A stretch of DNA of 64,000 nt, taken from positions 1 to 64,000 of the forward strand of contig JASANE010028715.1 in the NCBI GenBank assembly GCA_030248225.1, read 5' to 3'. Below are positions 22,346 to 34,990 of this stretch, one piece after another. The translations under genes and the position numbers were made by a program. The stretch comes from Trileptium ribeirensis (taxonomy: Eukaryota > Nematoda > Enoplea > Enoplida > Thoracostomopsidae). Under the pieces are notes generated by a model. That model did not search any database. It was not told where the DNA came from and saw only the letters and a program-made list of their open reading frames with translations. Each line of letters starts with the position of its first letter. Position 1 is the first letter of the stretch.

Positions 22346-24533
22346 GTCTCTCTTGGGACCATGTTGGTAAATGAACAAAGCCATTATATACCTGATAATG
22401 ATTTAATTATATAATTCATATAGGCAGAAACTCAACTGTGGCTATCTCATAGGTACTGTACGCTATCTCATAGGTGTCCCTGGGACGGTCCGATCCCCCA
22501 AAGTCATATTTAGCCTGTCGCCACAGGCATCGCACCCCCCACCATCCGCACCGAATCAAAGGCGTGTGGAAAATTTAGATTTAAAACAAATTCACCAATT
22601 CTATCATATTTTAAGAAAAAATTATGAGTTTCGAAAAATTTCGGTATTTGCAAATATCTACATCAGTACCTGGTGTAACGCAGCGGCGTGCAACCATGTA
22701 CCCTCTAAGCCGACGGACCTATTCGATATATCCCATAGCCGTACTCCGCAGTTCCGGAGTACATTCACGATAACAAGGAAATCGCCATGCAAAGTAGATT
22801 TGCATGCAACTATTATGACGTCAGGAGAAGTTTCTGCTTTAATATTTTGCAACTGATGGCCCGATTTGTAATAAATATAAACAGCGTGTTTGTTTCATCT
22901 CCTTGGTTCTTGGTTTTCTGAAGAATTTTCAAGCAGCACAAATCCAACAGCGGTCTTAACGAAGCATCTATTTTTGTCGGTGAAGCCTGTCAAGTCGTCT
23001 TACAAAAAATGAGCATCATGCATGTTGCACACACTTAATCTGTGCATGATGCTAAAATTCTATAATAGCCGTATAAAGTTATATCTACTTTCTTTCAGAT
23101 TCTTAGGGTAATTCGGATTTGCAATTTTCGAATTATTGCTCGGAATAGCCTGTATAAATACCAGAGCTGTCACGTAATAGGGGTACTTGCTAATTTTTGC
23201 TGACCCGGCCACGTAGAGGTGCTAATTTTGTGCTATTTTGGTCGTATGGCGTACCGTGTATGCATGCTCAACCTTATACTGCAAGCTCATATTTGCATTT
23301 CAGCTTTGAACTATAGCTGATTGCAGAACGCCCAGAAGCTTGTGCTTGGTTCTCTTTATTGACATGTGACAAAATGCTTAAGTGGCTGGTTCTGTTTAAT
23401 TATTGACAGTACCTTAAATATAGGAGTTCTCTGTTGTGCAGCTGAGTGCTACCCTGCCGGGGAAATGAGTACGCGGCACTCTGTTCATTGTCTAAAATGG
23501 CATTGATAGTGCGTACCGACTTAAAAACTAAGTAGTTTCTTCATTGCGCACTGCTCAAAAACTACCAGGTCTGATCAATTTTATAATATGCATAACAGCC
23601 AAAAATTCCGGAGAATACCGGTCTTGGGCTTCTGGTTATGCGATCGGACGTGGGCTGCGAAATAATCGTCGTCGCCTCTCCTAGGCAACGAAGCTCAATA
23701 GCAAAGAATCCACTGCGATAAAGCAAGTTTCCAACTGTAGAATTGTTTTGAAATGTAAGAACTTTCATGAACAGCTATATATAGTACTGAAACAACGCTC
23801 TAAGGCCGCGGGTACGTGTTCAAACCCAATATATGTCCACCGCCACTAGGCTCTCGCTCTTTGGCATAGATTGTAATAATGCTAAGGTAGAGTTATAATA
23901 AAGAATATGTGCAAGTTTGGAGTTAATATGCTAGTAAAGCCCTTGGTACATACGCAACGGCAAATAGACTTATACATAATGCGTTGAATATATATATATA
24001 CTGATTTATAGAGCTTGAACTTGAAATATATCATCCTATAATTTTATTGTTGAAGTTTGGAATATATACTAAGCGTGAAAAAAATTGATAAAATACTTTA
24101 ATTCTGAAACTACGTACATATTCCTACTTTTAACACGGTGCATTCGCTTAGCATTGCCTGGATACTCCGTAATATAAATGAGTTTAGCCGGAATATTTTC
24201 GTGATGATCTTGGAACATAGCTACTAAGCTTCTGTGTTAACTAAGCTATTAAGCTTCTGTGTTCATTAAACTACTTGTACCACAATATGAAAGACCCAAT
24301 TCAGCCGCTAGTGCTGTAAATGCATTTACTCGGCATAACTAAAATATATACTGAGACCATATTGTGTGAGCACGAATTTGACATAGACGAATCGTCCTGG
24401 TCAGCCTGGCAAACTGCAGCAGAAATATATATATACTGTATTAAGCGAATGGTCAAAGTTTGGTTAGCTTCATTTATAATTGCCTATCAAAAAGTGTGAG
24501 CTATATGTATCTGTGTTTATTCATTATTTTCAG
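22346..24533. other. Presumed intron, no element recognised
   Basis: Mostly A/T-rich and without a recognisable coding segment. A perfect GTACTCCG/CGGAGTAC inverted pair sits at about 22,741. A frame at 22,566-22,856 (+) is free of stops but matches nothing I know. The region ends in the pyrimidine-rich acceptor TTCATTATTTTCAG. Confidence 0.4.
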
Positions 24534-24596
24534 ACCCGGTTAATTGAAAAGCTCAAAAACTGTGATGATGAGGTGCCAAGGTCATTGGATGAAGAG
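24534..24596 (+). CDS. Short internal exon preceding the RING finger
   Basis: A strong acceptor (TTATTCATTATTTTCAG) opens a frame encoding TRLIEKLKNCDDEVPRSL plus Asp-Glu-Glu, up to GAAGAG|GTGCGA. The exon is exactly 21 codons and phase 0 at both ends, matching the preceding exon (ends at 16,300) and the RING exon (starts at 27,185). The donor is weak. Another phase-0 donor at GATGAG|GTGCCA (24,572) is possible, and without splicing the frame stops at 24,627. The acidic helix-like stretch just before the first RING cysteine is plausible for an E3 ligase. Confidence 0.55.
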
Positions 24597-25985
24597 GTGC
24601 GACGTTTTCGAATGTTTACTCGTTGTTAACTTAATTTAGATATTAATTAAAATGTTGCTATAATTGTCGTATTACGAGTAAACACAGGTGATGATATTGA
24701 CGAATTGTCAACTACCGTGAAAATTGGATTTTAATTATGTTACTTGAAGTATCAAACAAAAAGCAAAGACAAAACCTTAATAGTAGATACTGACACTTAG
24801 CTAAGTAATAATTAACAATCATTTTTAACCGCCAAATGATTTTGACTCAGAAACGAATTAGATGCGTTCAGACGGTCGGCGGTAGGCGACATAGCCTAAA
24901 GCAGTAAAAGGCACAACTAAGGAACTATATCCTTGCTACAATATAGTATAGTTAGTGATCATTCTTTCCATGATGCAATTGATTTAACATACAAATTGTT
25001 ATCTTCTAAAATTTAGTGCACTACCAGCGGTATTTGTGAATAAAGAACAACATAATTCGGATCGGAAATCAAAGCAAGTGAACAGAGGTTGCCACTTATT
25101 CCAGTATAAACGTATTAATAATTACAGAACGTGCAGTCCTAACGTAACTAAATCAGTACGCTTTTTTACTTTATTCACATTACATAATATAAGCAACATA
25201 TAGAGCATCAGGGAATGATCTAAGTACGGTTTTAGTAATTTGTTCCTATCTATTATCTGTTTCAGCTATATTTGAAAATTTGTGAACAACATCATTTTGA
25301 ATCGTAAAAATTTCGTAGCAGCGTACGTAAACTAAGAGTTATATAAGCGATAAGCGGAGATTTCATAGTGATTTCTCTAGTTGTTTCCTTGGAACAAACG
25401 TGTAGACAAATATGCGCTATATATGTTCTGATTAGAGACCACACCGGTTCCAAATTTCGAGACACGTAACAACGAAACCACCCACAGACCACGCAAAGTG
25501 GAGGAATCTCATACACCATCTTGCGATGTACAACAAATTGTCAGAAACGAAAAACTTATTGCAACTGAACGAGCGGTGTTTCCACTGAGCGCGCTAGGAG
25601 CAAAAATTATTTTTGTCTGTTTCTGTCACTCATAACTCATCTTCGGCTCGATGAATTCCGATAAAATTTTTTTATTCGATAGCAGAAGTGATGAGGCTGT
25701 GTCCTTTAGGTGAACGCCAGCAGCCTTGGCCCCATAGTTGGGGTTAAAATGACAAAAGACAGGTTTTTAAGGATTCTTTGCCAAATTTGGCCCTACGGGT
25801 GCCAGTCTTTCGCAGCCCACATCTTACGACACAGGCTTCAGATCTAAAACGCGAATTCCCATAAGGAATCAGCTCATCCATACTTACAGTTTTGTTGACC
25901 ACAACTTTTTTGTGGGTACACTCCCTGATTCAGTGTGGGCCCGAATATGGCTCCTCGGCCCATTGCCAGAAATAGGCATTTTTTA
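24597..25985. other. Presumed intron
   Basis: A/T-rich with no recognisable exon. The stretch 25,570-25,985 is less A/T-rich and reads like part of a mobile element, with a CATAGTTGGGGTTAAAATG...TTTGGCCCTACGGGTGCC segment, but I cannot name it. It leads directly into the 178-bp repeats. Confidence 0.4.
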
Positions 25986-26560
25986 AATTTCGGCATGTCG
26001 CGTTTCCTACCGCATAACGCGTGTCTATTAGGTTATCGAGCAGGCTGAATACGAGTTTTGCTATTTAGAGTCCAACTTGACTATATTATGTCTTTTCATG
26101 GGGTTTCACGTTTGTTTTACGATCGACTAACCCGATGTCCAAAATGTAGTGAGTTTTCATTTGTTTCGTTGTTTATTGCTTGCGGGCGCCAAGAATGGTG
26201 TATATGTATGGTTTTCGGTACGCTGAATACGATGATTTGACTATCTAGAGTCCAACATGAATATTTGGTACCATTTCAGATGTTTTCAATGGGTTTAGGG
26301 TCGATGAACATCTTTGCCAAAATATAGCCTATCTTTAAGAGTTTGATTACGTATTGTGTACAGGGCATCAAGAAGACTACATATAACTTTTTAGACATGC
26401 TGAATACGATGGTTCGGTTATCTTGACGCTAGCACGAATACTTCGTGCGTTTTCAGTTATTTTCCTTTCGATTGGTTAAGGACCGACGAAACTTTAGAGT
26501 TATTAATGGGATCAGGGTTACGGAGGTTTTAATGTAGTATATACTTTGAACATACACAAT
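25986..26560. repeat. Tandem repeat of about 178 bp, three units
   Basis: GCTGAATACGA(G/T) followed by TATCTAGAGTCCAAC-like sequence starts at 26,044, 26,222 and 26,399, so the period is 177-178 bases. The units also share a TTTTCA(T/A)(G/T)GGGTTT block, a CGATCGAC/GTCGATGA block and GGGC(G/A)(C/T)CAAGAA before the next unit. Divergence between units is considerable. The sequence before 26,044 resembles the end of a further unit. The unit length is nucleosomal, as in many animal satellites. Confidence 0.65.
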
Positions 26561-26739
26561 GCATTTTGCAATGTGATTTCACAAAATTACCATTTGATGA
26601 AACCACGCTCGCTCCGTTTCACCCTTGCTTGCGAGTTACTAGTATATAGATACATAAATTATATAAACTCGCCAAGCGGCGGTTCTTAGAATTCTAGTCG
26701 TATATTTTCACTAACGATGGGTTGCGGGCTGAACATTGG

Positions 26740-26905
26740 TGCAGTTGTCTAGCGGTGGAGTGGGCAACATAATTGTGAACAGAAGAAAGTCTTTTCTGGA
26801 TACCTTATTATCATTATTGCTGAAGTTATGGATGGACCCAAGTTCGACCCGCTACCCAATTTATGTCTATGAATATTACAGACCCGACGCGAGTTGAACT
26901 CCGTC
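26740..26905 (+). repeat. Possible tRNA-derived SINE remnant
   Basis: GTTGTCTAGCGGTGGAGTGG could be a worn A box, and AAGTTCGACCCGC at 26,841 resembles a B box (GGTTCGANTCC). The spacing is too long for a simple tRNA and no cloverleaf can be drawn. This is a weak call. Confidence 0.2.
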
Positions 26906-27184
26906 CCAGTGTGGTCTCTAGGTGCTACAATAAACATTTTCTTTCACTTGATCTTTGTTGCCCAGAAAATATATTAGTGGTATTCCATACCGCAACGCGC
27001 ATTTATGCACAGTCATATGGTGGAAATCGAAGATATTGTAATATGTATTGTAATATGTAATTTGTACTGACGATTTGTATACAGGTAACTGCCACTTTAG
27101 AAAGATGATTTCCCCATAAATGCAGGACGCAGAGTGTTTGTTTATCAAATGATCGTAGTTTAAATTCCATTTTCGACATTTCAG

Positions 27185-27277
27185 TGTGTGATATGTGTAT
27201 CCTGTCGCGCTTCTGTGCAATCATTCCCGTGTGGACATACAGTGTTGTGTCGAAAATGTTTTATTAAAACGATTCAA
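27185..27277 (+). CDS. RING-finger exon of a probable E3 ubiquitin ligase
   Basis: Between a good acceptor (GACATTTCAG) and a perfect donor (CAA|GTAAGT) lie exactly 31 codons in phase 0. They encode six of the eight metal-binding positions of a RING-HC finger: C-V-I-C, then eleven residues, CGH, three residues, CRKC. The last pair (CxxC) would fall in the next exon, which I could not find with confidence. RING fingers bind two zinc ions and recruit E2 enzymes for ubiquitin transfer. The codons show no damage, so this is probably part of a living gene. The closest relatives I can think of are small arthropod RING proteins with CGHxxxCRxC, but I give no name. Confidence 0.8.
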
Positions 27278-28042
27278 GTAAGTCCGCCAAATATTCATAT
27301 GAAGTCTTAGCGTAGCATTGATTAAACTTATGCAATTAAATCTCCAGATAACAAATTTGTTTTAGTGAAACTGTGGGACAAACATTTCCTTACAATAATG
27401 TAAGCGCAAAATCTGTTTGAAATTGCAGTTTCTGATAGCATTTTACGTAAAACTCTTTTTCATGGACGCGTCAAAGAAAGCGTTTTTCCTATCCCCAGGT
27501 AGATTGATTTCCAAAAATTCAACATTAATATTGTGTATAACATTTTAGCTATATATTGAAAACATTTATCTATATTTTTTGAAACTTATACTAATTAGAT
27601 AAATTTGCAAACTTTAACGTAATTTGTGCCACAAATTACTTCTGAATTGAGTTGATTTTCTATTTGTATGCAAGCTGTTTGTTATGGAGTCAACGCCACT
27701 CTCTCGCTTTCCAAAAAGATGCGTGCTAATAAACATCACAAAAAATACTGAAAGGTTAGCCATCTAATCATTGTAAGCAAATGGTTCTTTTCTATATCGC
27801 ACCTATTTGATGTATATATTATCAATTGTACCAATGTTGTACCGCTGCTATGAAACAAATGGTTGGCTCGCGCTATGCTAGGAAGCACACGCTCACTAAA
27901 ATATTAGACTGGTTTTAAAAATTTATTATTGTTGGTTTAAGTCGGTAATTACTGACTTCGATCCTATAATTCGTACGCTAAGCAAAATCTCCGCATACTT
28001 TCCAAAGCGGTAAGTGATTATACCCATCAGCATACATGATGA
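27278..28042. other. Presumed intron, no exon found
   Basis: A/T-rich. I looked for a phase-0 exon carrying the final CxxC of the RING finger and found none here. A frame after TTGCAG at about 27,430 is open for roughly 40 codons (FLIAFYVKLFFMDASKK) but has no cysteines. Confidence 0.4.
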
Positions 28043-28124
28043 CGCCCGAGGTCTCGGGGGTAGCCCGAGGTCGCGGGGGGTAGCCCGAGGTCTCGGGGGG
28101 TAGCCGGAGTCGGCGGGGGGAGGA
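28043..28124. repeat. GC-rich 20-bp minisatellite, four units
   Basis: GCCCGAGGTCTCGGGGG(G)TA starts at 28,043, 28,063, 28,083 and, diverged, 28,103. Runs of five or six G's in each unit could form a G-quadruplex on the + strand. It is a sharp GC island in A/T-rich DNA. Confidence 0.75.
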
Positions 28125-29393
28125 CAGAGACCCTTGGGGGTGTCCTGATAATGTTGACCTCCCGTGGATGACTTATTCGTGCCTTGTCCGCGCATGGAGA
28201 AGGAGGGCGGTTGGGGCTCAGAGCAAGCAGGGAAGAGTGGGTAGGGTAGGGAGTACCGTCAGGGGATAGATCAGGGCTTCGAGGAGAAGGGGTCCGAGGC
28301 CTCAGGGTGATTTGGCCCCAGAACTGCTGCTTCGGCACGTATGCCCATTAGCATTATTTAAGTTCCATTCACAGAAAAGCACTATATTGTTTTAACTAAC
28401 ATTCATGAACTTAATTTCCGAGGTATTTTTGTCAAAAATAAATACTTAGCTACTATATGTGGCATTCACATTATTGTACTGGTATTAAAATCCACATGAA
28501 TATTGCTGTTTTATCGTCGATTAACTTATTAACGGGTATAAATCCATTTGCCTCAAATTTTTAGTGCCATTGATATGGCATATACTTATGTTTTCAAGGG
28601 TGTTTTGGTAATATAACTATTGGTTTAAACGATTTTACGTAAAAAATCTGATTTTTTACTGTGAAAATTCACGTGTTCACTGTGAAAATTTGATCCAAAC
28701 TGATCCTAACGTTGCGGCGGCGGAAATCGCACAGGTAAAAGTTTGCATAAATTGTGTCTTTGAATCAATGTTTGTAGTGTAGGGTGTTGCTGCAATATCG
28801 TTGCAGTTTCCATATGGAAATGATTCTTGCTTATTAATACATAAAAATCACAACAGTTTGCGTTTGTAGAATTCGCTGATGTCTTGTTTCACATTTGGAA
28901 TAATTTAAGTTGGTGGACATGACGTGCAAGATGTCTTTCAGTGGTGAATGTAATTCAATATCTAGCCTATAACGTGTTAGCTTAATTCAATTATTGGGAA
29001 GCATCAACGTGGCCTTAAGGCGGGTCGAGCTTCACATTCAGCCACGCGTCCATTCTTCTACGGCTCGTTATAAACCTGGCTCTAAATTGTAGTAAGACGC
29101 GGGCGAACTATATACGAACGTAGCTCTTACCCATTTGAACTGTAAGAAAGTAACCAAACTTTTGTCGAATTGCCCTACAAGATACAATCCAAGCTCTTAC
29201 TTGTTTACACTAAAATATTCTGATTTATTGCTATGAAATTTTTATCTTACACATAAGCCATATATGTCCGCCAAGCATAAATATACTGACTTTTGTTTCA
29301 TGACTATAGGTCATCACCACAGCATTCAGCTAAGTCGAACAAAAAATCGTTTAACAGTCAAGCGATATTTTTGACTGCTTTGCTGGGCGTATC
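28125..29393. other. Region with no gene seen
   Basis: The first 220 bases stay unusually G/C-rich, as a continuation of the minisatellite. After 28,350 the sequence is ordinary A/T-rich DNA. GCGGCGGAAATCGCACAG|GTAAAA at about 28,720 has the look of an exon end, but no acceptor fits upstream. Confidence 0.4.
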
Positions 29394-30130
29394 TAATACC
29401 AGATATGGAACCGGTTCACCGGGTCATTTCGAGTCACATCTCTGACCGGGTCACTGGGTCATGGTGTGTGACCAGATACTGATCCGGTGCGATTTAGAAG
29501 CCGACAGCATACTCTTCTGCACTGTTCTCATCATAACGGAACACACGTTTTTCCCTTCGCTTTTGTCTGGTCTGCTTCCCTGCAGAGACACTGGAAACAC
29601 AAGTGTTCGTCGACGACAATTATTCTAATTTCACAATAAGAATTCGACCAGAAGGGTGAAAGGTTGGTAAAAAGGTGTTGGGCGGCTTTGCGGAGCACGT
29701 TCATATCGTGCAGCCCGGCGACAGGATTTAAAGCTCTGGACGGCAGATGTGTTCTTTTTTCATCGGATTCATATGCAAGTACTTTCAATTTGCTTGCAAT
29801 TCGCACGCAAAGCGAAGTACAAGTACATCTTCGCATGATAACAAAACTACTTCCAAGACAAGAGCCAAATGGCTCATATTGAAATTGAACATCCACCTAC
29901 TTCTGACCAGGCCGGTGGCCTCTAGTCAAGGTTTTACCAAAAACGCAATCATACTGCGTCCGACTAGAGGTTTGCATAGCATATATTTAACCGTTTTCCA
30001 ACACAGTTTCTTTTACGACTTCGCAGAATTAATATACATTAGCTGATTTTGGAATTGTCTTGTCACTGGATTAATACCGTGACCGGGTTACAATACCGTG
30101 ACCCGGTTTCATCTTTGTCTAATACCCTGA
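29394..30130. mobile_element. Possible non-autonomous DNA transposon with ACCGGGTCAC subterminal motifs
   Basis: The left end, TATCTAATACCAGATATGGAACCGGTTCACCGGGTCA, faces the right end, GTGACCGGGTTACAATACCGTGACCCGGTTTCAT...GTCTAATACC, as imperfect inverted repeats. Each end carries two or three copies of (A)CCGGGTCAC. A 121-codon minus-strand frame (29,896-29,531) between them has no motif I recognise. Its ends and its class are uncertain. Confidence 0.4.
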
Positions 30131-30829
30131 ATTCCTACTGAAAAGTAGAGTCATGTTTGTTTCTCATGGTAGAACTGCGGATCCGTGGCTGGATATGACC
30201 ATGACTATCTAGGCTGCTCCTACAGTGATGGGGATCCCTAACAATAACTCAGTAGCCTAGTACAAAATTTAGTGAATGAGTTTCACCGTGGGCCATTGAG
30301 TACAAAAGCGGGCAATTAAGCACCGTTAACAATTAGTTGGTGATACTGTGAACAGTGGAAAATGTCATAGGAGTACTGTATTTGTTGAAAAATGCTAAGT
30401 GTAAAAAATCATGGAAATTTCCATGAAGTTTCTATGGAAATGTAAATCGAAAATTAATTTCCATGCCATCTCTGGTTTTAGCCTTACCCCAGATTATATG
30501 GGTACTATATAGGTGCCCCACCCTAGTGTGTTGCATACATAAGCGATTATTAATTCATCTCATAGCTCTGATACACGCTTCGTTACATTTTGTGTTGGAA
30601 AAAAAGTGTTAATGACCAAAATTTTATACCTGTTCGCTATCAAACCACCGGTGCAAAATTCGATACGTTTCTTATTATTACACAATGTCGATCGAATACA
30701 TTCAAAAAGATTTAATATATAGATTTACAAGTAAAAATATAGTGTAACTTTCACTGAATTTAAAACCCTCTCATAATTTTAAGAATCCAAATTTTGTTTT
30801 ACACACGGGTGTAAACGCGAAAAACATTA

Positions 30830-30945
30830 TGGGTAGTGGTGTCGGGCACAGTACGATCGAAAATGACGGGAAGGGGGGGGTGGCGGGCGGCACATCGTAC
30901 ATCTTGCAACCGTTGTACAGTTTGAATGCTAAGCCTGACCCAGTG
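30830..30945. repeat. Fragment of the 12.1/13.3-kb foldback arm
   Basis: GGGCACAGTACGATCGAAAA, a G-run, then GATGT/ACATCTTGCAACCGTTGTACAGT matches the reverse complement of 12,450-12,530 and the + strand of 13,330-13,400. This third copy shows that the foldback family is dispersed. Confidence 0.6.
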
Positions 30946-31559
30946 TCGATAATTGTTGCATTAGTCCAGATTGGCGTGTGTAATACACACTGGTTTTATT
31001 TCGTCTGGGGTTTCGTAAAAAATCTCGAACAGTTTTATTTAAAAATAAATACATCAAGGATATACACATCGTAAAGATAATACAGTAGCTGACTGACTGA
31101 AACCGTAAAAGATGCAACTGAAGGTGCAACAACTAAAACGGCTATACTTAATAGGCAGGACTTATGCAAATTAGTTAATATCTAACCGGTTCCTGAAATT
31201 AGGAACCAGTTCTTAGATTATACCAGAAAATGTATTTCACCGAGACCAGTTTCAAACCACTTTTGGAGTTGTTTCCAATGTCTATTATGTATTACGTATA
31301 CGTCTGTAAAACAGTTTACTGGTGCATAGGATCTACATTGCATAAAGCGCATAAAAAATTTGGCATCTCTTTATTAACATATACCAATTTGTATATAAAC
31401 TTAATAGCTTATAATTTTAGTAAAACAGAAAGATTTGCGAAATTATTGAATATATTCATATTTGATATCGAAATTTTGGTGATCTGTTGTATTTCTGATT
31501 AATGTTGAGAAAATGTTTAAATATGTCAAATTTGGTACAGAGATTTACTAGGTAACTAT

Positions 31560-31870
31560 GGCATAGTGGGCTTAAACTATGTTAACACGTTCAAAATCAG
31601 GCGAAAATTTCAAATTCTAATATAAAATTTGAGCTCAAAATTTTATCGATAAATTTGAAAGGGGTAATTATGAACAATGCTGAAAGTTTTGTAGCCTATT
31701 GCTTCACCCAATGGGGCATAATTAACGTGTCTTGAAAATTTTTGAGCTTAAAATTTATCGCAGTATTATAAAAAATTGAAGCTTTTCGATTTGCCAGATT
31801 TTTCCATTACAAATTACCCTCAAACTTTGATCACACCTTGGTTAAAATTAGAACAAAGTTAGAGCCCAGA
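31560..31870. repeat. Dispersed AT-rich repeat, copy 2
   Basis: The counterpart of 11,640-11,910: CAAAATTTTATC/AAATTTGA blocks, GTAATTATGAACAATGCTG, CACCCAATGGGGC and CATTACAAATTACCCTCAAA in the same order. The 90-codon frame just upstream (31,230-31,502) is A/T-biased and unrecognised. Confidence 0.45.
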
Positions 31871-34800
31871 TTATGATGCTAAAGCTAGACCTGCAAAAAA
31901 GCAAACCTCAACTTTCGACCATGGTATAGAAAGACCTTAACAACGAAAAATTAGTCATCGTGGGTTTTACATGAAGCGGAAGAACCGAACGATGGAATGA
32001 TGGCCTTAGCCTTTAATAACTCATCGTCTCTCGAACAACAAGTATTATTAACATGGCACAAAACAACCTGGGGACACATGAAAGCGCGCACGTGTTACCA
32101 AGCAACATCGAGCCTTCGTTCTTATATGTTATAAAATAGGAGTAATAAAGCTTTTATTATAATTCCTATGTTATAATTCCTTTTATTTTATCGTTCAGCA
32201 TGTTATAAAATGAGATATGGTACTTTTATGAAGCTAAAATTATGGACAACTGTATTATACGAGGGTATCTATAATGTAGCGGCAAGAGTGCAGTAACAAA
32301 GTGTATTTCATTTTTGTGTAATCTACTGTAAATTTATTGAATTTGTCATGGGCGTTGTGCACTTAGCCGATCTTTATTTATTATAGGTCAAAACGCATTG
32401 ATCTTAATTTGGTGGGCTGAGTAAGGTGCAACGCCAGTTTCCTATGGGGGTTATGTAAGACATCTAATTCAGTTTTCAACGGAGATCAATTAGACAACTG
32501 TCAGCGGTTCAGCTGACCCTCTTATATCTGAGGTTGCAACTTACCTTACTACAAAATGAGGGTTGAATTTTTTATACTCTAGAAATAATAGCAGTAATGA
32601 CCAAAGACGCCCATGACTTCTTATACAGGTTTACATTAGAGCGCAGGAATATCTAATACTCTTTTGTTATGAACGCTCGATAGTAGCTATATAAAAGCAT
32701 TATTGTTTGCAAATATTTGTGCATTATTGTGGTTATTAGGACTGGAGCAGACTGTTATTGCGTTCTTCTAGTATTGGATCACTCTAAAAGACGCGGTGAA
32801 ATCGGAGACAGTTGTTTTTCATGTTGTTAAAACAAAAATATGTATTTTGCAAAAACAGGAACTATTCTTCATGTAATGCCAAATTACCTTAGCATTCGTA
32901 CCCTATTACGAGGGACGTTATGCTTGCTATTCGACAAGCGCACAACCGTATTATTATGGTGTTTATATGGTTCTGCAGAATCGCAGAAGTGCACGCTGCA
33001 AAATTGTTGCTACTACAATCGGCTTCAGGGTTCAAATTCCTAGTAGCAAGACATACATCTAGGGCGGCGGAACCATAGCGTCGTAAAAAGCCTTAAACAA
33101 TTGGAGCAGCCCGAACTGTAAAGGAATGAAACGCTAGATTTTTGTGGTCGTTTTGTTCGGCGTTACAATTTTTTCGATATATTGCCTGTATTATGTATGT
33201 GTGTTTGTATATATATTTATCACCGTTGAGTTTACCAGTAGATTACAATGCCAAGTTGTTGTACTGCAAAAGCATCGTTTAGCATTGATTGCTATGAATA
33301 TTTGTCAGGCAGTATAAAATCTGAACCATAATTCGTTTTTTTGGCGTTTTGACATTTTAATAAATTTTGGAATGTCAATAGTTCTACGAAAATTTTTTGG
33401 AACATTTTTATAAGAAGCAACCACGGATTGTAGTTCCAAGCTATTTAAACGGACACAAAATTGCAGCAAATTGTGGCTCAGTAGACATAATAGCGCAACT
33501 GTGGGCTATGGCTTTGATACAAAATTCTTCTGATTTCAGGAAATAACGGCCACTAGTGGTCTATGCAAAATTGCAAACTGTTTTCCTGTCGTTTTTACAG
33601 AAAACACAGATTTGTGAAAGCTTTTTATTTACAATCAATCACTTTGTACTGTAGTGCAAATGTAAGTGGTTGTACCCCATAAATGGACTATATGACCTTT
33701 CTGTGCCACTGCCTACCGGTGTATCGAAGGCACTTAAATTGCACATTGAGAAGAGTTAAAGTTCGCGATGCTAGACATCTAATAATAGTTTATTCATACG
33801 TTGCATTACACAGGTAAATTGTACGTAATAAAGATGGTATAGACATGATGTCCTTTTCAGTATATCAGCGGGAAGTCGGTAGCGTTTTCGGAACTGTAGT
33901 AACCCAGCCCCTCGCCGTCTAATCGCTTTTCTGACCGTTATCTACAAACTATTACCTAAGTACAGATCAAATTTCTCATGTTTGCTGGAGTGGTTATGCA
34001 GTGGATTGCGCAAAACTCAGCTCAAATATATCATGTTTGCTGGAGCTGTTATGCAGTTGATTACGCAAAATACTGCCATTTATAGAGAATAACAATTTAG
34101 GTATATTGGAGTTTTAACTTGGAGTTCTAAAATATTTGCTATTGTAGATTATTGAGTTCTATTATTAAGATCAGCGACAAAAATGTAGGTTAAAACAATG
34201 ATACCCGTAAATCGAAAGAAAATTTTTTCGCTCGTTGTATGTTTCGTAGTAGAGTCCGCAGTCACCTATTTTTGAAAAAAAAAACGCTTTGAATAGCTTC
34301 AATTTTGCAGTTCAGTTTGCATATTTTTAACTTATTTTTCTCTTAAATAGTATTTATATAGGAGCCAACTTTGCACTTAACACTGATGATGGTGATTTTT
34401 CTGTCTTGTCATAACATACAAGCTCACCTGTTGCATTTTTCGTACTCACATTTCCAAAAATATCAGATGTCTTTTCCTCTCACTAGCCCTACCATTAGGT
34501 TACGACATTGTTTGAGCTGTATCAGTTTGCATGGACGCTAATGGGCATAATACAACAACTATAGTTGTGCTAGTTGGAATGAATATAAAACGTTTTATTC
34601 TATATTATAGAAATAATACACAAAAAAACCTACGCACGCATTTTTCGACTCACGTTGTCGCAATCAGGTAGGTCTAAATGTTCGATTTGTGATAACAAAC
34701 ATAAAGACCTGAAATTTCGAAGAAGGTCGGTTATCAGTAATTTAATTAATACCAGTGCAATATTAATACTACCAAGCGTGCAGCCATATTCATATTCTGC

Positions 34801-34990
34801 CAAACGACATGACATTGTGGTTTTAAAGCGAGCTTTATCACATTGCGTATAATTTTACTGTTTCTTTTATAGCTAACTGCATTCTGCTTCCGTCAGTATT
34901 TGCGTTTAGTGATCAAACATTAAAGATGTGTAAGAAAAAAGCATGAACAGAGCATATAATCAGGCTTTTATAAAACAGGTATAAATAACA
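31871..34990. other. Long stretch without a supported gene
   Basis: A/T-rich with no coding frame I trust. Two near copies of TGTTATAAAAT(A/G) lie at 32,130 and 32,200. A frame at about 34,657 (+) contains KCSICDNKHK, a CxxC that could in principle close a RING finger, but no acceptor in the right phase precedes it. The 55-bp duplication at 33,964 is listed separately. Confidence 0.4.
33964..34071. repeat. Tandem duplication of about 55 bp
   Basis: AG(A/C)TCAAAT..TCATGTTTGCTGGAG(T/C)(G/T)GTTATGCAGT occurs at 33,964 and again at 34,019, with a handful of differences. It is a local duplication without coding content. Confidence 0.75.

Noticed and set aside
26044..26450. A CRISPR-like array
   Set aside because: The units are about 178 bases, diverged throughout, and lack a short conserved repeat with unique spacers; the DNA is eukaryotic.
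31230..31502. A 90-codon membrane-like ORF
   Set aside because: Composition follows the A/T background and there is no motif, splice site or promoter to support it.
34655..34852. KCSICDNKHK as the missing CxxC of the RING finger
   Set aside because: The possible acceptors at 34,667 and 34,671 are not in the phase left by the RING exon, and one of them runs straight into a stop.
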